This document shows positions 1 through 7,407 of a stretch of DNA of 12,170 nucleotides, piece by piece. Made by a program: the position numbers and the translations under genes. Source of the stretch: CAZSMK01 sp964608095 (GTDB lineage Bacteria > Sumerlaeota > Sumerlaeia > MWCT01 > JAGHBZ01); contig CAZSMK010000115.1 in assembly GCA_964608095.1 (NCBI GenBank), positions 1 through 12,170 of the forward strand, in the 5' to 3' direction. The number at the start of each line of letters is the position of its first letter. Position 1 is the stretch's first letter. The notes beneath the pieces were generated by a model. It saw only the letters and a program-made list of their open reading frames with translations. It was not told the DNA's origin and did not search any database.

Positions 1-48
1 GGCGAGCAGGTAAAAAAGGGGGGCCCCGCTCGACACTTCAAGAAATAG
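1..48 (+). CDS. C-terminal tail of an upstream gene (partial)
   Basis: Frame 1 is open from the window edge to a TAG at 46-48 and would encode the basic 15-residue tail GEQVKKGGPARHFKK. It sits 21 bases before the next gene on the same strand, as expected for the preceding gene of the operon. In related Hdr-Flx clusters neighbours include HdrA, HdrB, HdrC and an MvhD/FlxD-type subunit, so one of these is a reasonable guess. Fifteen residues carry no diagnostic motif, so the identity is open and the frame itself could be chance. Confidence 0.4.
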   Translation, partial: GEQVKKGGPARHFKK

Positions 49-69
49 ACGCAATGCAAAACTACAATC

Positions 70-1068
70 ATGACTATTGAAGAACAAATTCGAGATATAA
101 GCACACGACTGCTTGATGATGGGTCGGTCGATGTTGTTATCGGTTACGGTCAGGGGACTTTACCCGGAGCCGCTACGCCCGTCTTCATCACGAGTTCGGA
201 TGACGTTGATCGGCTGAGCTGGGGTGTCGGCTGTACCCAGAACCTTGCACGCTATGTTCAGAAACGCTTTGGAACAAGCAAATCACGTAAGGATGCGTCT
301 CCGGAGCGAATAGGTGTTGTTGCAAAGAAATGCGATGCACGTGCATTGGTTGAACTTATCCGCGAAAGACAAGTTGTCCGCGAGAATCTTTTTGTCATCG
401 GCGTCCCTTGCAATGGGATGCTCGATCGGGCAAAGCTCCGTCGCGCCGTCGGTAATAAAGAAATTCTCACCCTCGAAGTTGACGGCGCTGAAGTCAGGGT
501 GAAGGGAAAGAATTTTGATCTGACGTTGAACCGCGAGGAGCTTCTTCGCGACAATTGTATAGTCTGCCAAAAGCCGGACGAACTGCCGTTGGTTGATGAA
601 ATGCTCCAGGCGGAAGGCGACTACGAAAAACCCTATGTCGAAGATGATTTCAGCGACGTAAAGGAATATGAATCTCTCTCTCCCAAAGAACGCTGGGAAC
701 GATTCAGGTCAGAGTTTGCACATTGCATACGTTGCTATGCATGCCGTAACGCATGTCCGTTTTGTTACTGTTCGGAGTGTTTCGCCGAATCATCGCAACC
801 GCGCTGGCTTGGTCCATCGGTGGAGGTCAAGGATCTGCTCTTTTTCCAGATCGTGAGGATTATACACCAGGCGGGGCGATGCGTGGATTGCGGCGCCTGT
901 ACAGCGGCGTGTCCAATGGGACTTAATATCAGGCAGTATACACGAAAACTCAATCGCGATTCTGTGGCACTCTTTCAATTCGAAGCCGGTGCAAACGAGG
1001 AGGGTTCTTCTCTCCTCGATTCTTATTCACCGGAAGATACCCAGAATTTCATGACTGAGCCGGAATAA
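70..1068 (+). CDS. FrhB-like 4Fe-4S dicluster electron-transfer subunit (FlxB-like)
   Basis: This 332-residue protein is a cytoplasmic iron-sulfur subunit of an electron-transfer complex. The N-terminal half resembles the coenzyme F420 hydrogenase beta-subunit fold: Cys55 in WGVGC, the motif VAKKCDARA around Cys88, and Cys114 in GVPCNG; a CxxC pair follows at 163-166. The C-terminal part holds two ferredoxin motifs, C219-x2-C222-x2-C225-x3-CP and C271-x2-C274-x2-C277-x3-CP, each fit for a [4Fe-4S] cluster. The first motif is extended by Cys232, Cys234 and Cys237, so an unusual cluster there is possible. Such proteins pass electrons between an FAD/NAD(P) subunit and a heterodisulfide-reductase- or hydrogenase-type partner. 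The next gene starts 6 bases after the stop, indicating one operon. No strong ribosome-binding site is visible before the ATG. The family call is firm; F420 use is not implied and the partner enzyme is unknown. Confidence 0.85.
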   Translation: MTIEEQIRDISTRLLDDGSVDVVIGYGQGTLPGAATPVFITSSDDVDRLSWGVGCTQNLARYVQKRFGTSKSRKDASPERIGVVAKKCDARALVELIRERQVVRENLFVIGVPCNGMLDRAKLRRAVGNKEILTLEVDGAEVRVKGKNFDLTLNREELLRDNCIVCQKPDELPLVDEMLQAEGDYEKPYVEDDFSDVKEYESLSPKERWERFRSEFAHCIRCYACRNACPFCYCSECFAESSQPRWLGPSVEVKDLLFFQIVRIIHQAGRCVDCGACTAACPMGLNIRQYTRKLNRDSVALFQFEAGANEEGSSLLDSYSPEDTQNFMTEPE

Positions 1069-1074
1069 AATCAG

Positions 1075-2106
1075 ATGAACTTTATTAAAAAAGAAAAAAT
1101 TCACGACCTTTTGCAAAAGGCACGCGAGCGTTATGATGTGTACGCCCCTATCGAAGAACATAATTCCATTCAAATGGGAAAGTTGAACAATGTTGATGAC
1201 GTGGTGCTCGATTTTGCCAATACGCTCAACAAACCGAACTCACTCATTTTCCCACAACTCGAGGTATTGTTCGAGTTTGATCCCGCTTCGGGTGCGGTTG
1301 ACAAAGCCACAGAACCCGAAAAACAGATGCTCATTTTCGGGATGAGACCATGCGACGCACGAAGCCTCCTTATACTCGACAAGGTCTTTAACTGGGAGGG
1401 CATTGAAGATACCTATTATTGTAACCGTCGCAATAATGCGGTTCTCGTCGTCATCGGGTGTAATGAACCTCTCTCTACCTGTTTTTGTACATCGGTCGGC
1501 GGTGGTCCCATGGATCACTCCGGCGCAGATGTCTTTCTGACCGAGCTCGAGGATGCATACGCGGTCGAGGTCATCTCCCAAAAAGGCAAAGAGTTTGTCA
1601 ATACGATAGAAGAACTTATTGTAGAAGGCGACAAAGATGTAGAGAAAGCCGTTGACCAAGCCAAACAACACGCAGAAGAGCAGATCGACACACTTAATGT
1701 CGATCTCGCCACTCTGCCTCAACGACTGGAGGACATGTTCGATCACGAGGTATGGGACGAATTTCACCAGGCGTGTATCGGGTGCGGTACATGTGCCTTC
1801 TTATGCCCGACGTGCCACTGTTTTGACATAATCGATCAGAAACGCGGTAAAAAAGGTAAACGTATTCGGTGCTGGGACTGCTGCATGTACCCCCTTTTCA
1901 CCAAACATACCTCCGGGCATAATCCCCGTACCGGTCAGAGAGAGCGTGTTCGCCAGCGAGTTATGCACAAATTTCAGTACTATGTGGCAAACTTCGGCGA
2001 GATCGCATGTGTGGGCTGCGGACGATGCGTAAATAACTGTCCCGTGAATCTTGACATACGCACTATACTCAAACGACTTGATGAAGTGACTTCCGCCAAG
2101 ACTTGA
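1075..2106 (+). CDS. AsrA/sulfhydrogenase-beta-like 4Fe-4S protein (FlxC-like)
   Basis: This 343-residue protein belongs to the family of anaerobic sulfite reductase subunit A, sulfhydrogenase beta and FlxC. Residues 88-105 carry FGMRPCDARSL with Cys93, followed by a GCN and TCFC segment with Cys129, Cys136 and Cys138. A ferredoxin motif lies at Cys234-237-240-244, then Cys247 and Cys249. The hallmark RCWDCCM segment (266-270) and the FTKHTSGHNPR stretch follow, and a second ferredoxin motif lies at Cys312-315-318-322. Two [4Fe-4S] clusters are expected, linking the FAD subunit to the rest of the complex in the cytoplasm. The length matches the family and no conserved cysteine appears lost. 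The gene is packed between the two other module genes. An AsrA role is less likely, since no siroheme sulfite reductase subunit (AsrC) follows; the flanking gene downstream is an unrelated ATPase on the other strand. Confidence 0.88.
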   Translation: MNFIKKEKIHDLLQKARERYDVYAPIEEHNSIQMGKLNNVDDVVLDFANTLNKPNSLIFPQLEVLFEFDPASGAVDKATEPEKQMLIFGMRPCDARSLLILDKVFNWEGIEDTYYCNRRNNAVLVVIGCNEPLSTCFCTSVGGGPMDHSGADVFLTELEDAYAVEVISQKGKEFVNTIEELIVEGDKDVEKAVDQAKQHAEEQIDTLNVDLATLPQRLEDMFDHEVWDEFHQACIGCGTCAFLCPTCHCFDIIDQKRGKKGKRIRCWDCCMYPLFTKHTSGHNPRTGQRERVRQRVMHKFQYYVANFGEIACVGCGRCVNNCPVNLDIRTILKRLDEVTSAKT

Positions 2107-2161
2107 ATTTGTCGAAAAAAAAATAAAAGAAGAAGACCAAATCAACTTCGGTACATACTTT

Positions 2162-3007
2162 ATGAAGAAGAATCCGTATAAACCATATCCTGTCGAAGTT
2201 GTCGACATCATCAACGAGACTGATGTGAAGGACATCAAGACATTTGTGCTTGCCTTCAAAAATCCAGAGGATGAGGGTGCATTCTCCTACACTCCGGGAC
2301 AATTTGCTGAGCTCTCGCTGTGGGGATACGGGGAGTGTCCGATTGGGATCGCCTCTTCGCCGACCGAGAAAGGTTTCGTTAAGTTTACGGTCAAGAACAC
2401 GGGCGGGGTAGTTACAACTGCACTTCATAATCTCAATAAAGGCAACGGGATGGGTATACGCGGTCCTATGGGCAATTTCTATCCTGTTGATGAAGTAAAG
2501 GGCAAGAATATCTTTATTATCAGCGGCGGATTCGCCTTTACCACGCTCCGTTCTCTCCTTACGTATATGCTCCATCCCGACCACCGGCACGATTATGCAG
2601 ATATTACCCTCGTCTATGGCGCTCGTTCTCCCGGGGACCTGATTTATCGTTACGAAATTGAGAACTGGCAGCAGCGCGACGACCTTAACTTATATATCAC
2701 CGTCGATAAAGGCAACGAGACATGGGACGGACTGGAAGGGTATGTTCCCACCATCTGCAAAGAAAAAATCACTTCTTCGGAGAACGGCGTTGCGTTCGTG
2801 TGCGGTCCGCCGATTATGATCAAGTACACACTCCCGGTGCTTTTCGATGCAGGTTTTCCACCCGAGCAGATATATAACTCTCTTGAGATGCGCATGAAAT
2901 GCGGCATAGGCAAATGCGGTAGGTGCAACATCGGCTCAAAATACGTCTGCATCCATGGACCGATATTCACCCTTGCCGAACTCCAGGAAATGCCCTCCGA
3001 ATACTAA
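2162..3007 (+). CDS. FAD/NAD(P)-binding oxidoreductase subunit with [2Fe-2S] site (FlxA/AsrB/sulfhydrogenase-gamma-like)
   Basis: This 281-residue protein of the ferredoxin-NADP reductase superfamily is the NAD(P)H-reactive subunit of the module. Residues 8-105 form the FAD-binding barrel, with TPGQFAEL near 44-51 and CPIGIASSP at 59-67. Residues 115-225 form the nucleotide-binding domain, with ISGGFAFTTLRSL around 120-132 and VCGPPIMIKYT around 213-223. The tail has C247-x4-C252-x2-C255-x7-C263, the [2Fe-2S] ligand set seen in dihydroorotate dehydrogenase electron-transfer subunits and in AsrB. It shuttles electrons between NAD(P)H and the two iron-sulfur subunits encoded just upstream. The gap to the previous gene is 55 bases with no convincing ribosome-binding site. 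The frame stays open back to a TGA at 2087 but has no ATG, GTG or TTG, so the ATG at 2162 is the best start. It ends the operon. Confidence 0.88.
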   Translation: MKKNPYKPYPVEVVDIINETDVKDIKTFVLAFKNPEDEGAFSYTPGQFAELSLWGYGECPIGIASSPTEKGFVKFTVKNTGGVVTTALHNLNKGNGMGIRGPMGNFYPVDEVKGKNIFIISGGFAFTTLRSLLTYMLHPDHRHDYADITLVYGARSPGDLIYRYEIENWQQRDDLNLYITVDKGNETWDGLEGYVPTICKEKITSSENGVAFVCGPPIMIKYTLPVLFDAGFPPEQIYNSLEMRMKCGIGKCGRCNIGSKYVCIHGPIFTLAELQEMPSEY

Positions 3008-3110
3008 CCTTCGGTTTCTCCAGAGTTGTTGTAATCGCCGTGTGGAGAATATTTCAGACGTTGTCATGATAGAATCTGTAGCGGTGACAAAATGCTCAAA
3101 AAGGTGTCAG

Positions 3111-5834
3111 TCAGTGTTTAAAAGATGGACATGTTGCATGTTGCTTGTTATTTTTATTGAGCCCCAGGAGTTTCATTATTTCGTCCGCAATCCAGATGCT
3201 GCTTGATACGAGTAGGATCGTAAACCAATCAACTAATGAGAGTGGTGTTGTACCAAACAGCCAGGCACCCACACGTGTCTGCACCACAACCACTTGCAGT
3301 AAAATGGCTATTGCCAGACCCAATAAAAGCCAACGATTACTGAAAAAACCAATAGAAAACACGGACTTTAAATGGGAGCGTGCGTTTAAAGCCTGGAACC
3401 ACTGAAAAGCAGCCAGGCAGCAAAATGCCATAGTCTGTGAATATACGAGACTCTTTGCCCCGTGATGGTAGGCATAGAGTGAAAGTGTGCCTATTGCCAT
3501 GAGTGGAGTGAGTCTTAACATGCGAAAAATCAATGCGCGATTGATTATAGGCTCATTCGGATCACGGGGAGGCTCTTTTAAGACATCTTGATGACCGTGT
3601 TCTACACCCAGTGGTACGGTGCATGCCCCGTCGGTAACCAGGTTGACCCAGAGAATCATAACTGCTGAAAGGGGCAGATGCAGACCGATTAACAAGGCAC
3701 CACCCAGTGTCAATATTTCCCCAAGATTTGTAGCTAAAAGAAAAAAGATTACTCGCCGCAAGTTGGCGAAAATTTTTCTTCCTTCTTCTACAGCATTGAC
3801 GATAGTTGCAAAATTATCATCAGTGAGTATCATGTCGGCAGCTTCTTTTGCCACCTCTGTACCAGCCATCCCCATAGCCACGCCTATGTCGGCACCTTTG
3901 AGGGCTGGGGCATCATTGACGCCATCGCCCGTCATTGCCACAATCTGTCCATCATCTTTAAGAGATTCAATAATGGTAAGTTTATGTTTGGGTGATACAC
4001 GGGCGAAGACACCATAGTCCATTGCTTTTCGGGCAAGCTCAGCTTTGTCTGTATTTTCGACATCCCGGGCTTGCAACACTTCAGAGTCACTTGCAATGCC
4101 CACCTGCCTGGCTACAGCGAGGGCGGTTGGGGCATAATCCCCTGTGATAAGAATAGGACGAATACCTGCATCACATGCAGCAGAAACAGCCTGCTTACTT
4201 TCCTCACGAGGTGGATCAATCATACCCCAAAGTCCCACAAAGGTCAGACCCTGTTCTACATCATTTTGCTCGAGCGCACTTTTATCATCAGGAAACTCAC
4301 GATATGCACCAGCCATAACCCGTAGAGCATTTTCAGCGAATTCTTCCAGCTTACGATGTATCTTCTGGTTAATTTCATCATTCAATTCTACCTTCTTATC
4401 ATCAGTCAACACATGCGAGCAGAATGTCAGCACCTTTTCAGGGGCACCTTTTACAAGTGCCAATCGATTATGACTTTCTTCTTTATGAAGTATTGCCATA
4501 TATTTTTTCTCGCTGGAAAAAGGGATATCATTGATACGCTCCGACTTTTCTCGAAGTTTCTCGGGAAGAATTCCAGCCTTATGTGCTACTACCAATAACG
4601 CCAGTTCATTGGGATCGCCTTGTACATTCCACTCCTCACCTTCCTTTTCCATCTGTGCGTTGTTGTTGAGCGACCCTATGCGTAGCAGCATCTTCAATGC
4701 TCCCGGCATTTCCTCCAATTTCTTGCCTTCTTGCTGTATTTCCCCATCCGGTTCATATCCTTCACCAGTAACATCGAAGGTCTTATCGTGAATCCAGAGT
4801 TTTTCGACGGTCATCTGATTCTTTGTAATGGTCCCGGTTTTGTCGGTACAGATCACGGTCGTTGATCCGAGTGTCTCGACAGAGGGGAGACGACGGATAA
4901 TGGCATTGCGCCTGGCCATTCTTTGCACACCGAGAGCCAGTGTCACCGTAATCACTGCGGGTAAGCCCTCGGGGATGGCTGAGACTGCTACCGCAACCGA
5001 GAAAAGAAGCATTTCTAATGTTTCATACCCGCGCAATAGACCAAGGACAAAAACAATAGAGGCAAAAAAAGTTCCTGCGCCTCCAAGAAAGATACCCAGA
5101 CGATGCATCCTTTGTTGTAAAGGTGTGCTTTCGCGCTTGGTAGTCCGAACCTCGCCCGCAATCTCGCCAATCTCGGTCCGCATTCCGGTTTGAACCACTA
5201 CCCCCCGACCTTGCCCCTCGGTAACAACGGTTGACATCCAGACCATATTTCTACGGTCGCCGATCGGCGTATCTGTTTCTACCAGTCCCGGTTCCTTGAC
5301 AACGGTCTCAGATTCCCCCGTTAACGATGACTCGTTTACATGAAGGTCTTTGGTTTCAAACAATCGGGCATCAGCAGATATTCGTTGACCTGCTTCCAAA
5401 AGCAGGACATCACCAGGTACCACCTCGGAGGCTTTGATTATTGTTGTTTGTCCCTCTCGTACTACTTTTGCCTCAGGAGCCACCATCTTTTTCAAGGCTT
5501 TCAGGGCTCCTTCGGCGCGCCACTCCTGGACAAAGCCGAGTATTGTGTTGAGAAGTACAATACCCACAATAACTGCTGCATCAGTCAAATGATCAGCCAC
5601 AATTGACACTCCTGCAGCAGCGAGTAATAGGAAGATCAAGGGGCTGTTAATTTGCCGAAAAAGTAGTAATAAAGGATTAGTTCCTTCTTCTTCTTGAAGT
5701 GTATTCGCCCCTACTTTCTCGAAACGTTGCTGTGCCTCTTCCTCTGAAATCCCATCTTCAGAGGTGTCAAGGTGCTCGATTACGTCTGAGAATTCGATAG
5801 CGTGCCACACAATATGGTTGTTTTCGTCCTTCAT
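3111..5834 (-). CDS. Cation-translocating P-type ATPase, P2 (Ca2+-type)
   Basis: A complete 907-residue membrane pump using ATP to export a cation, most likely calcium. Visible landmarks are the N-terminal cation ATPase domain, actuator TGES at 172-175, PEGLP in M4 at 288-292, the phosphorylation motif DKTGT with Asp331, KGAPE at 462-466, MIDPPR near 539-544, TGD at 564-566 and TGDGVNDAP at 635-643. By alignment by eye with SERCA, metal ligands are kept in M4 (Glu289), M5 (NLGE, Asn703 and Glu706) and M6 (NLVTDG, Asn731, Thr734, Asp735), while the M8 glutamate is replaced by Gln811, as in plasma-membrane calcium pumps. About ten membrane segments are expected. No Shine-Dalgarno is evident; the start codon overlaps (ATGA) the stop of a small upstream fragment. 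The C-terminus extends into a basic tail after DEIMKLLGL. It converges with the electron-transfer operon. Ion specificity is inferred; Mg or Mn transport cannot be excluded. Confidence 0.92.
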   Translation of the reverse strand: MKDENNHIVWHAIEFSDVIEHLDTSEDGISEEEAQQRFEKVGANTLQEEEGTNPLLLLFRQINSPLIFLLLAAAGVSIVADHLTDAAVIVGIVLLNTILGFVQEWRAEGALKALKKMVAPEAKVVREGQTTIIKASEVVPGDVLLLEAGQRISADARLFETKDLHVNESSLTGESETVVKEPGLVETDTPIGDRRNMVWMSTVVTEGQGRGVVVQTGMRTEIGEIAGEVRTTKRESTPLQQRMHRLGIFLGGAGTFFASIVFVLGLLRGYETLEMLLFSVAVAVSAIPEGLPAVITVTLALGVQRMARRNAIIRRLPSVETLGSTTVICTDKTGTITKNQMTVEKLWIHDKTFDVTGEGYEPDGEIQQEGKKLEEMPGALKMLLRIGSLNNNAQMEKEGEEWNVQGDPNELALLVVAHKAGILPEKLREKSERINDIPFSSEKKYMAILHKEESHNRLALVKGAPEKVLTFCSHVLTDDKKVELNDEINQKIHRKLEEFAENALRVMAGAYREFPDDKSALEQNDVEQGLTFVGLWGMIDPPREESKQAVSAACDAGIRPILITGDYAPTALAVARQVGIASDSEVLQARDVENTDKAELARKAMDYGVFARVSPKHKLTIIESLKDDGQIVAMTGDGVNDAPALKGADIGVAMGMAGTEVAKEAADMILTDDNFATIVNAVEEGRKIFANLRRVIFFLLATNLGEILTLGGALLIGLHLPLSAVMILWVNLVTDGACTVPLGVEHGHQDVLKEPPRDPNEPIINRALIFRMLRLTPLMAIGTLSLYAYHHGAKSLVYSQTMAFCCLAAFQWFQALNARSHLKSVFSIGFFSNRWLLLGLAIAILLQVVVVQTRVGAWLFGTTPLSLVDWFTILLVSSSIWIADEIMKLLGLNKNNKQHATCPSFKH

Positions 5835-5929
5835 TGCTGACGATTAAGCCCTATTAGTTTCATTATTTCGTCCACAATCTTTACCATTCTCGTTTGCATC
5901 CCTTTGGCAACGACCACAGCACGCGTCAT
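5831..5929 (-). pseudogene. Remnant of a second P-type ATPase gene
   Basis: A 32-codon frame opens at an ATG directly after an in-frame TAA and ends in a TGA overlapping the ATPase start (ATGA). Its last half, with VDEIMKLIGLN, is nearly the same as the C-terminus of the intact ATPase (ADEIMKLLGLN). At DNA level 32 of 37 bases match between 5843-5879 and 3156-3192, including 17 identical bases in a row. Its first half, VVVAKGMQTRM, resembles the actuator-domain stretch VVVQTGMRTEI at residues 212-222 of the intact pump. This fits a tandem ATPase copy that lost most of its length by internal deletion. The DNA repeat is directly visible; the origin is inferred. Translation of this scrap could couple to the ATPase, which lacks an obvious ribosome-binding site. 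Confidence 0.5.
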
Positions 5930-6002
5930 TTAGTGGTCTCATTGTCGTTCTGCGTGGTGACTATATAAATATCCTCTCCAGAGCAGAATCCTTTATTAAA
6001 AT

Positions 6003-6033
6003 AGCATAACATAACATCCATAAGTAATCTCAA
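6003..6033 (-). promoter_or_regulatory. Possible sigma70-like promoter for the ATPase
   Basis: On the - strand a TTGAGA box (6033-6028) is followed after 19 bases by TATGCT (6008-6003), about 170 bases before the ATPase start. The surrounding sequence is AT-rich. The match is modest and the spacing is long, so this is only a candidate. Confidence 0.2.
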
Positions 6034-6038
6034 TATAA

Positions 6039-6585
6039 TTTCTTGGTTCACGCCATCAGTGCGGTAAAGTAGCAACTATACAGGCCGGGCAACAATTACA
6101 AGTTTTTCACTCGAAAGGATATCTTTCGGACATTGAAGAATTCTCAGAATTCTTCTACAGTGTACGAAGCATACGCGCCATTACTGAGGAAGATGAGCGA
6201 TTGAAGAATCTATTTTTTTCACCATCGCCCACACACTGTTACCGCTATGCGGTGGAACACCATACGAAAAAACATTGTGTTTTTTGGAAACCCATCATTA
6301 CAATATCCGGAAGCCTATATTCGCTATGATGTTCCGCGTGGTTATAAAACATTTTCTTATAATGTATGAATAATCCAGACTAATTTAATTTTTGGGATCG
6401 GTCTTTTTACGAGCGTTGATAAGTTAGTCCGCAACGGGCGAATCGAAGATGCTATCCAGAACGTAGAGAAAAAACTTTGGTCAACACACGAGACACCTTT
6501 CCACAAAATGATTGGATTGGATTTATTTGGGCAAACTGAGGAAACTTCGCATTGGCTTAAATCCTTGATCACAACAAACCGTTGA
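6039..6585 (+). pseudogene. Disrupted gene of unknown function (frameshift plus in-frame TGA)
   Basis: Two joined frames read like real protein. The first runs from about 6039, after a TAA at 6036, and includes KGYLSDIEEFSEFF and ITEEDERLKNLFF. Near 6267-6285, where an A6 run and a T6 run occur, the protein-like reading moves by one base. It continues as VFFGNPSLQYPEAYIRYDV, hits TGA at 6367-6369, and goes on in the same frame through GLFTSVDKLV and HKMIGLDLFGQTEE to TGA at 6583-6585. Removing one base of a homopolymer and changing TGA to TGG (Trp) would restore about 180 residues. There is no good start codon, so the 5' part is probably lost too; 6000-6035 is full of stops. It converges on the membrane protein ending at 6589. 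I do not recognise the family. Alternatives are sequencing errors or chance open frames. No obvious selenocysteine hairpin follows the internal TGA. Confidence 0.5.
6135..6155. repeat. Perfect 21-base inverted repeat
   Basis: Two 10-base arms, GAAGAATTCT and AGAATTCTTC, flank a single C. It lies inside the broken + strand frame, where it reads as EEFSEFF, so it may be a coding coincidence. Its symmetry would also suit binding by a dimeric protein. There is no T run after it, so it is not a typical terminator. Confidence 0.5.
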
Positions 6586-6588
6586 CCA

Positions 6589-7330
6589 TTAAATGGTAGA
6601 AACCCGGGGATCGGTCGGTATGGCAAGAGCGGCAAAGAAAATGCTGTAGGCAAAATTGAGCTCGAATATCTCCTCGAGACATATCAAAAACCAATATTCA
6701 TTTGTCACTATGTCCGTCAGTCCGTCGATAATATCCACACTTTGTGATAGAACGATAAAGAGCACACCACACATAATGAAAAAAAATATGTTAGTGCGTT
6801 TGAGAGCATCAAGAAAGGTTGTTCGATAGCGTATAAAAAAAAAGAAGTCCAACAAGAAAGAGAAGAGCAACGCTACCTGCAAGGATAACCCCGGCATGAG
6901 GATGCTGTTGCACGAACCTCATACCCACCTCGACAAAATCATGTGTTGTGTCAATGGGTTTTTCCAGCACCCGTGGACGCTCGTACAGTTTAATGAAGTT
7001 TCTACCGAAACTAACTTCTTCAAGGAACGACCAGAACGAGAAGACGGGAAGCAGCCAGAAAAAGGTGCGTTTGGAAGGAAACGTCTGAGAAGCGTTCAAT
7101 CTCATAACCTTACGCTTTTTTAGTGCGATGATCCCTTTTATTGATGCGTATAGCAACACTATCGCGCTGATATTTTCAACCAGTCGGTCTTCACGAAACA
7201 GGAGTTTGAGCAGGGTTACGTTATGCAGAATTGGACCTGCCAAAACCCAGAGCAGGACAAGAGCGAGCGAACTTATGACCATAACTTTGAAATAGCGTTT
7301 GCGTAACAAAACCTCTGAAAATTCATTCAT
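6589..7330 (-). pseudogene. Conserved integral membrane protein split by a frameshift at a T9 run
   Basis: The gene starts at ATG 7330 after a GGGGAGAAG ribosome-binding region. The first frame runs to 6809 (173 residues), but the membrane-protein pattern continues in the next frame from the run of nine T at 6843-6835 to TAA at 6591-6589. Losing one T joins them into about 246 residues. The restored protein has an N-terminal membrane segment (about 16-37), FRED and a VEN segment at 45-53, further membrane helices, EEVSFGR at 104-110, and a C-terminal LEEIFELNFA stretch near 218-227 before a last helix. This layout resembles a family of uncharacterised bacterial membrane proteins with an EEISxGQ-type motif, recalled from memory and not searched. 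Function is unknown. It follows the glycosyltransferase gene by 77 bases on the same strand, suggesting one transcript. The cause may be mutation, sequencing error, or transcriptional or ribosomal slippage on the T run. Confidence 0.65.
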
Positions 7331-7407
7331 CCTTGAATTCTTCTCCCCTGGAGATATATAGAAAGACGGTACTCATGCTCTTCTAAATTACTTTTTGCAA
7401 TGAGAAT

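Noticed and set aside
3008..3110. Bidirectional terminator between the electron-transfer operon and the ATPase gene
   Set aside because: The best stem (TTCTCCA with TGGAGAA, 3016-3049) has a 20-base loop and no T run, so it is too weak to call.
5850..6009. 56-codon + strand open frame upstream of the broken gene
   Set aside because: It runs antisense to the ATPase remnant, has no start codon and no recognisable motif.
6367..6369. Selenocysteine codon at the in-frame TGA
   Set aside because: No clear hairpin follows the TGA and the same gene also has a frameshift, so a nonsense change or error is simpler.
6585..6597. ACCATT-A-AATGGT palindrome between the convergent ends
   Set aside because: Short, AT-rich and without a T tract; likely chance.
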